Positions 15,681-19,617 of a stretch of DNA of 19,617 nt are shown piece after piece. Position 1 is the first letter of the stretch; every line of letters starts with the position of its first letter. Under the pieces are notes generated by a model. It was not told where the DNA came from, ran no database searches, and saw only the letters and a program-made list of their open reading frames with translations. Origin of the DNA: JAISFI01 sp031552425 (GTDB taxonomy: Bacteria > Bacteroidota > Bacteroidia > Bacteroidales > Azobacteroidaceae). The stretch covers positions 1-19,617 of the forward strand of contig JAVBMM010000195.1 in the NCBI GenBank assembly GCA_031552425.1, given 5' to 3'. The translations under genes and the position numbers were made by a program.

Positions 15681-17195
15681 TTAATTATACTGTTTGAAAT
15701 AAACATCCATTACGATATAAGACCTATTGTTATTGCTCGGATGGAAAGATACCTGTTTAACCATGATGAAACCATTGTCAATAGGCACCCTGCTATCCGT
15801 ACCATTACTAATATCCATTTTTTGGAATAATATCGGATATCCTTTGAAAAAATTATTCGCAGAAGAAGATCCCGGAATATATGTTCGTGGGGTGTTAGAT
15901 CCTGACCTAATTGCATATTCAGGTGGCGTTTTTTGAAGAATAAATGCATCTGCTATTTGACCATTCATTACATAATCTCTCATCTTTATATAATTGGTAC
16001 TGGTTTCCCCACTCGTAAAAGGCCTATATTGTACAAAATTCGGAAGCTTTTGATTGGGAATTTTTGTTCCATCACAAGTATAAAGATTGATATCTGTATC
16101 GCTATTATTGGGATTCACCAACTGAAGGCTACTTGTCATATCCGTAGGCTTTCCTCCCGCTCTCAGATAAAAATATATATCTTCTTTTTTATTCAACACC
16201 ATACATGGACTATATATTGTTCCGTCTGCCGGACTAAAGAAATTTTGTGTGGTAGAAGGATCTTGGGCATACAACACAATGTCATCCCATTGAAGATATG
16301 TTGCCGGATGTACCACCGGATTTATCGTCAAGTTATTAGTCACATCTTTAATTTGCCCTCCATAATATGTAACTATTAATTCCACTCCTGTAGTAGTTGA
16401 TGTGAAATAAGTAGTCGGTACATTAAATTTCAATAATTTACCATCTACTATATCTGCTGAATCCGATTGATTGATCCAAGGAATAATCCGGGCAGCATAT
16501 CCGTTAACAAGAACTTCTTCCACATTCATCAAATTACGTCCTTCAAGTTGATACGTTTTTGCAGCCATAATTGTTGACGGAAAATTATCAATTCTCGGTA
16601 CTTCTGTTACCACTTCCATTTCATCCGGAGATTCTACAAACGTCATAATATTCCCGTCGAAATAATCAAATTCAATTTTTCCGGGATCTGCTTCCGTGAA
16701 AGGGACTTTCACAATCATATCCGAATTATTTTGGATAATAACTTTCGCAATCACCCCTCCTATTTTAACTTGAGTTACTGCAAGCATATTTTCCCCGGTA
16801 ATTTCTATTTCTTCATTGACTTTTGCCAATTCTGGAACCGAATAAACGGCAGGTACTACAAAGTCCACAATAAAATCCTGACTACTTTCAGAAGTTCCTC
16901 CTTTAGCAAAAAGTTTAACACTTCCACTTCTTGCGTTATTGGTTATAGTAGCTACTAATTTAGTAGCAGACAATTTATATTTGATATTCACTTTTTGTCC
17001 ACCTATATATACGGAATCTATCCATTGCAAATTTTCTCCTTCAATTGTAATATCTGTTCCTATCGGTGCCGTCTGAGGAGAAAATCCTTTAATTGTTGGG
17101 GGATCTGTTTCTTTCACGAAAGAAGGAATATCCTCACAACCAATCATCAATAAGATGACCGGTAAACACATTATAAAATATATGATCTTTTTCAT
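15681..17195 (-). CDS. Surface glycan-binding lipoprotein with IPT/TIG domains (SGBP-B-like)
   Basis: The 504-residue protein carries a lipoprotein signal (ILLMIGC, Cys20, then EDIPSF). Three IPT/TIG-type Ig folds follow at about 32-110 (PPTIKGFSPQTAPIGTDITI, GENLQ), 112-192 (ITGENML, VKIGGV) and 198-285 (LEGRNLMNVEEVLVNG). The C-terminal domain (about 290-504) matches in position the ligand-binding domain of SGBP-B proteins (PF18329-like). Such proteins sit on the outer surface as a chain of Ig spacers holding a glycan-binding domain and assist SusCD. It directly follows susD (18 bp), the standard position for an SGBP. The C-terminal domain is the part most likely to reveal the substrate. 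Confidence 0.85.
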   Translation of the reverse strand: MKKIIYFIMCLPVILLMIGCEDIPSFVKETDPPTIKGFSPQTAPIGTDITIEGENLQWIDSVYIGGQKVNIKYKLSATKLVATITNNARSGSVKLFAKGGTSESSQDFIVDFVVPAVYSVPELAKVNEEIEITGENMLAVTQVKIGGVIAKVIIQNNSDMIVKVPFTEADPGKIEFDYFDGNIMTFVESPDEMEVVTEVPRIDNFPSTIMAAKTYQLEGRNLMNVEEVLVNGYAARIIPWINQSDSADIVDGKLLKFNVPTTYFTSTTTGVELIVTYYGGQIKDVTNNLTINPVVHPATYLQWDDIVLYAQDPSTTQNFFSPADGTIYSPCMVLNKKEDIYFYLRAGGKPTDMTSSLQLVNPNNSDTDINLYTCDGTKIPNQKLPNFVQYRPFTSGETSTNYIKMRDYVMNGQIADAFILQKTPPEYAIRSGSNTPRTYIPGSSSANNFFKGYPILFQKMDISNGTDSRVPIDNGFIMVKQVSFHPSNNNRSYIVMDVYFKQYN

Positions 17196-17213
17196 GAGTT
17201 TTCTTTTTTAATA

Positions 17214-18746
17214 TTAATATCCGGGATTTTGACTAATCATAGGATTAATGTTGATTTCTTTTTGTGGTATAGGAAGAACCAAAGCCTCCGGCTTCATTTC
17301 CGCATATTCCAATCCCACATAATAATAATCAGACCTTCCGTCTCTTGTCTCTTCAGCATAATGTTCGTTCATAATTTCAACAGTTCTTCCGGAACGTAAT
17401 AAATCGAACCATCGTTGATTTTCAAAAGCAAGTTCCAACCTGCGTTCTGCCAAAATCAAATTACGAAGTTGCTGCCTTGTTTGAGGAGCTTCCACTAACT
17501 CTCCTTTATCAGCTCTTAAACCTGCTCTTATTTTTGTTTTGTTCAAATAAGTAATTACATCAGCTACATTACTTGCGGGATTTTCGTTCAAAGCCTCTGC
17601 ATACATCAAGTAAACATCTGCAAAACGTAATACCGGCCAATCATTTTCGCCATCATTTTTAATGATAACAGGAGAAAGATATTTTTTACAAAACGATCTT
17701 TCTTTCACCCAACCGGTAGGATTAGCAGGTGTTATCAAGGATGGATTATTATATCCCAAAGCAAAACATGTTTTAGCCCTGACCGAGTCATTTTTAATAT
17801 AACAAGACTTTAACATTTCCGTAGGAATATTGTAATCGGAGCCATCGCCATTTACCACATTATCTCCACTGTTACCGGGAGCAAAATAATTCGGGAACGG
17901 AGAACCTAATCCATAACCTCCGGCGCGATACCTTACAGCAAAAAGTATTTCCTTGTTCATCTCATTAGAAGTACTGAATACGCTCGGATAATCTGAAATC
18001 ATATCATAACCATAAGTGGCGCGATTAGTGACAATATCATACAACAAGGCTTCTGCATCAGCATATTTCTTTTCTGTAAGATATACTTTTGCCAACAAAG
18101 CTTTTGCCGCTACAGCAGTAGCCTTTCCTATATTCTCCGGATGAGTGTTATAATTTGCAGGCAGGGAATCTATTGCCAATCGCAAATCTTTTTCTATTTG
18201 TGCATAGATTGTAGCTTCCGGTTCGCGGGAATATTTCATGGCTTCTTGCTGAGAGATAGGAGTTGTTACCAGAAAAACAGGGCCATACAAACGTACCAAA
18301 TTGAAATAATGATATGCCCGCAAGAAACAAGCTTCTCCTTTATATTGTTGCCGAAGTGTATTATCCCAAACAACTGAAATATGATTCGGTTTCAACACTA
18401 AGTTACAACGATTGATATTAGCATAGGTAGCTCTCCAATACTTATCTACTTCCGGATGAGCAGCATCTACAAAAGATTGATCCAACGCATAAAAATTCCG
18501 GCTGACAGAGGTATTGGAATTTGTCGATCTTAATTTGGCATTATCTGACCTCAATTCCGTAAGCTGCCATTCATAAAGCATGGGGTTTTGGAGACCATTA
18601 TAACAACCAATAATAGCAGTGGCTATATCTTTTTCCGTTTTATAAAAATCTTCTATATCTATTCCGGAATAAGGCCCTCCATCCTCACAAGCAGACAAGA
18701 ATGGTAAGATGCAAAACAGCAATATATATAATTTATTGTTTTTCAT
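17214..18746 (-). CDS. susD: RagB/SusD family glycan-binding lipoprotein
   Basis: The 510-residue protein starts with a lipoprotein signal (FCILPFLSAC, Cys20). It shows SusD-like features: FYKTEKDIATAIIGCYNGLQ near the N-terminus, tetratricopeptide-like helices (YKGEACFLRAYHYFNLVRLYG near 134) and the C-terminal RagB/SusD block (LRFADVYLMYAEALN, then LILAERRLELAFENQRWFDL near 428). The C-terminus MISQNPGY is typical. SusD proteins cap the SusC porin and hold oligosaccharides for uptake. The gene is 11 bp after susC. The general symbol is used for the family; the substrate is inferred from the downstream lyases. Confidence 0.95.
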   Translation of the reverse strand: MKNNKLYILLFCILPFLSACEDGGPYSGIDIEDFYKTEKDIATAIIGCYNGLQNPMLYEWQLTELRSDNAKLRSTNSNTSVSRNFYALDQSFVDAAHPEVDKYWRATYANINRCNLVLKPNHISVVWDNTLRQQYKGEACFLRAYHYFNLVRLYGPVFLVTTPISQQEAMKYSREPEATIYAQIEKDLRLAIDSLPANYNTHPENIGKATAVAAKALLAKVYLTEKKYADAEALLYDIVTNRATYGYDMISDYPSVFSTSNEMNKEILFAVRYRAGGYGLGSPFPNYFAPGNSGDNVVNGDGSDYNIPTEMLKSCYIKNDSVRAKTCFALGYNNPSLITPANPTGWVKERSFCKKYLSPVIIKNDGENDWPVLRFADVYLMYAEALNENPASNVADVITYLNKTKIRAGLRADKGELVEAPQTRQQLRNLILAERRLELAFENQRWFDLLRSGRTVEIMNEHYAEETRDGRSDYYYVGLEYAEMKPEALVLPIPQKEININPMISQNPGY

Positions 18747-18757
18747 ATTTTCACATA

Positions 18758-19617
18758 TTAAAAGTTTAAATCAAATCCAAAAGAGAAAGTCCGTTGTAGA
18801 GGAAACGAACCCCTTTGGTATCCATCCATTAAAGCAGAGCCATAGCTTCCTGATTTAGACATTGCTTCAGGATTTATTCCCCTGTAACCATCAGCCATGA
18901 TATACACCAGGTTATCTGCAGTAGCATACAGTCTCAAGCCTGATATTCCCATTTTTTTCGTTATCTTTTTTGGAAGTTTATAACCTAACATAACATTCCG
19001 CATGGCAATATATGAACCGTCTTCCACAATATAATCAGTATCTGCCCAACGTATTCCATGATCCATGTAAGGGGTCTTTCCATCCCCGGGATTATTTTCA
19101 CTCAACCAGCGATTAGAATTTGCGAATAATTTATTACGCTCTCTCATATCGATATACTCAGAATCTCCATTTAGGATGTCCACTCCTTGCACTCCTTGTA
19201 TCAAAATCATCAAATCAAAATTTTTCCATTTGAATGTGTTGGTAAATCCCCAAGTAAAATCAGGATAAGGAGAACCGATAACCACCCTATCTTTTTCATT
19301 AATTACACCATCTCCATTTTGATCTTTTACCCTCAAACCTCCGGGTTGGTCTGACACATGATGAGGATTTGCATCTATTTCTGCCTGGCTTTTCCAAACG
19401 CCAATAGTTTTATATCCATAGTATCGAATAGCAGGGTCACCTACTCTCGCCAAATATAATTCATTCAAATCTCCTTGATTAATCAACTGTTCCTCATCTT
19501 TACTTCCAAGCTCCAATAAGCGATTTCTATTTAAAGTGAAATTCACCGAAGTTTCCCAAGAGAACACTTTATTTTTAATATTGTATGTCAGTAATTCCAC
19601 TTCGATACCGGCATTCC
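18758..19617 (-). CDS. susC: SusC/RagA family TonB-dependent outer-membrane transporter, C-terminal part (cut by window edge)
   Basis: Only the last 286 codons are in the window; the reading frame stays open to the right edge (NAGIEVELLTYNIKN at the edge). A GTG at 19600 is an internal codon, not a start. The sequence has late-barrel SusC features: SWETSVNFTLNRNRLLEL, KDQNGDGVINEKDRVVIGSP, FTWGFTNTFKWKNFDLMILIQG, YIAMRNVMLGYKLP, LRLYATADNLVYI, and the C-terminal strand GSFPLQRTFSFGFDLNF ending in Phe. It imports oligosaccharides in a complex with the SusD lipoprotein encoded 11 bp downstream. The N-terminal plug and any upstream regulator lie outside the window. Confidence 0.95.
   Translation of the reverse strand, partial: NAGIEVELLTYNIKNKVFSWETSVNFTLNRNRLLELGSKDEEQLINQGDLNELYLARVGDPAIRYYGYKTIGVWKSQAEIDANPHHVSDQPGGLRVKDQNGDGVINEKDRVVIGSPYPDFTWGFTNTFKWKNFDLMILIQGVQGVDILNGDSEYIDMRERNKLFANSNRWLSENNPGDGKTPYMDHGIRWADTDYIVEDGSYIAMRNVMLGYKLPKKITKKMGISGLRLYATADNLVYIMADGYRGINPEAMSKSGSYGSALMDGYQRGSFPLQRTFSFGFDLNF

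Noticed and set aside
15933..16379. A 148-codon plus-strand open frame
   Set aside because: It lies fully antisense to the TIG lipoprotein gene and has a Cys/Ile/His-rich composition typical of non-coding frames.
18758..19600. SusC frame read as a complete 280-residue gene
   Set aside because: The start would be a GTG inside a conserved SusC strand; the frame stays open to the window edge, so the gene is partial.
1..19617. tRNA, rRNA, CRISPR array, insertion sequence or prophage genes
   Set aside because: I saw no cloverleaf, rRNA-like segment, spaced identical repeats, transposase or integrase motifs on either strand.

Overview
The window is AT-rich Bacteroidota DNA, most likely order Bacteroidales. 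The evidence is an adjacent SusC/SusD pair with lipoprotein signals, TAnnTTTG-type -7 promoter elements, start codons preceded by A/T-rich leaders rather than clear Shine-Dalgarno sites, and C-terminal type IX secretion (T9SS) sorting domains on large exported proteins. T9SS tails point away from a typical Bacteroides species and towards a Porphyromonadaceae, Odoribacteraceae or Dysgonomonadaceae-like lineage. This is an inference; no rRNA or tRNA is present to test it.

Left part (1-5783): housekeeping and hypothetical genes. A minus-strand pair encodes a DUF2461 protein and a UvrA-family ABC ATPase, overlapping by 8 bp. A short divergent promoter region separates it from a plus-strand gene for a secreted GHL10/DUF187 glycosidase-like protein, followed by a small exported, probably lipid-anchored protein. 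The convergent 422-bp gap at 5784-6205 has no gene but carries an unusual set of inverted and tandem-like repeats built on GAAATTTC and GGTCGG.

Right part (6206-19617): a polysaccharide utilisation locus (PUL), entirely on the minus strand. In transcription order it encodes a SusC C-terminus (cut by the window edge), SusD, an IPT/TIG surface glycan-binding lipoprotein, a 158-residue secreted protein, a PL6-family lyase and a 791-residue multidomain secreted protein with a T9SS-like tail. Gaps between these genes are only 8-31 bp, so they look like one operon, closed by a strong hairpin terminator at 11321-11360. A second unit then starts from its own putative promoter. It encodes two tandem paralogues with an alginate_lyase (PF05426/PL38-like) catalytic domain. 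The first is broken by a one-base frameshift. The second is intact at 1096 residues, with two copies of an unclassified beta-rich module, further beta-sandwich domains and a T9SS sorting domain.

Inferred function: the two lyase types cut a uronic-acid polysaccharide by beta-elimination at or outside the cell surface, SusD and the TIG lipoprotein capture the oligosaccharides, and the SusC porin imports them. Alginate is the first candidate because PL6 and PF05426 enzymes share it as a substrate. Glucuronan or a glycosaminoglycan such as dermatan sulfate cannot be excluded. No regulator, sulfatase, unsaturated-uronidase or monomer-processing gene lies inside the window.
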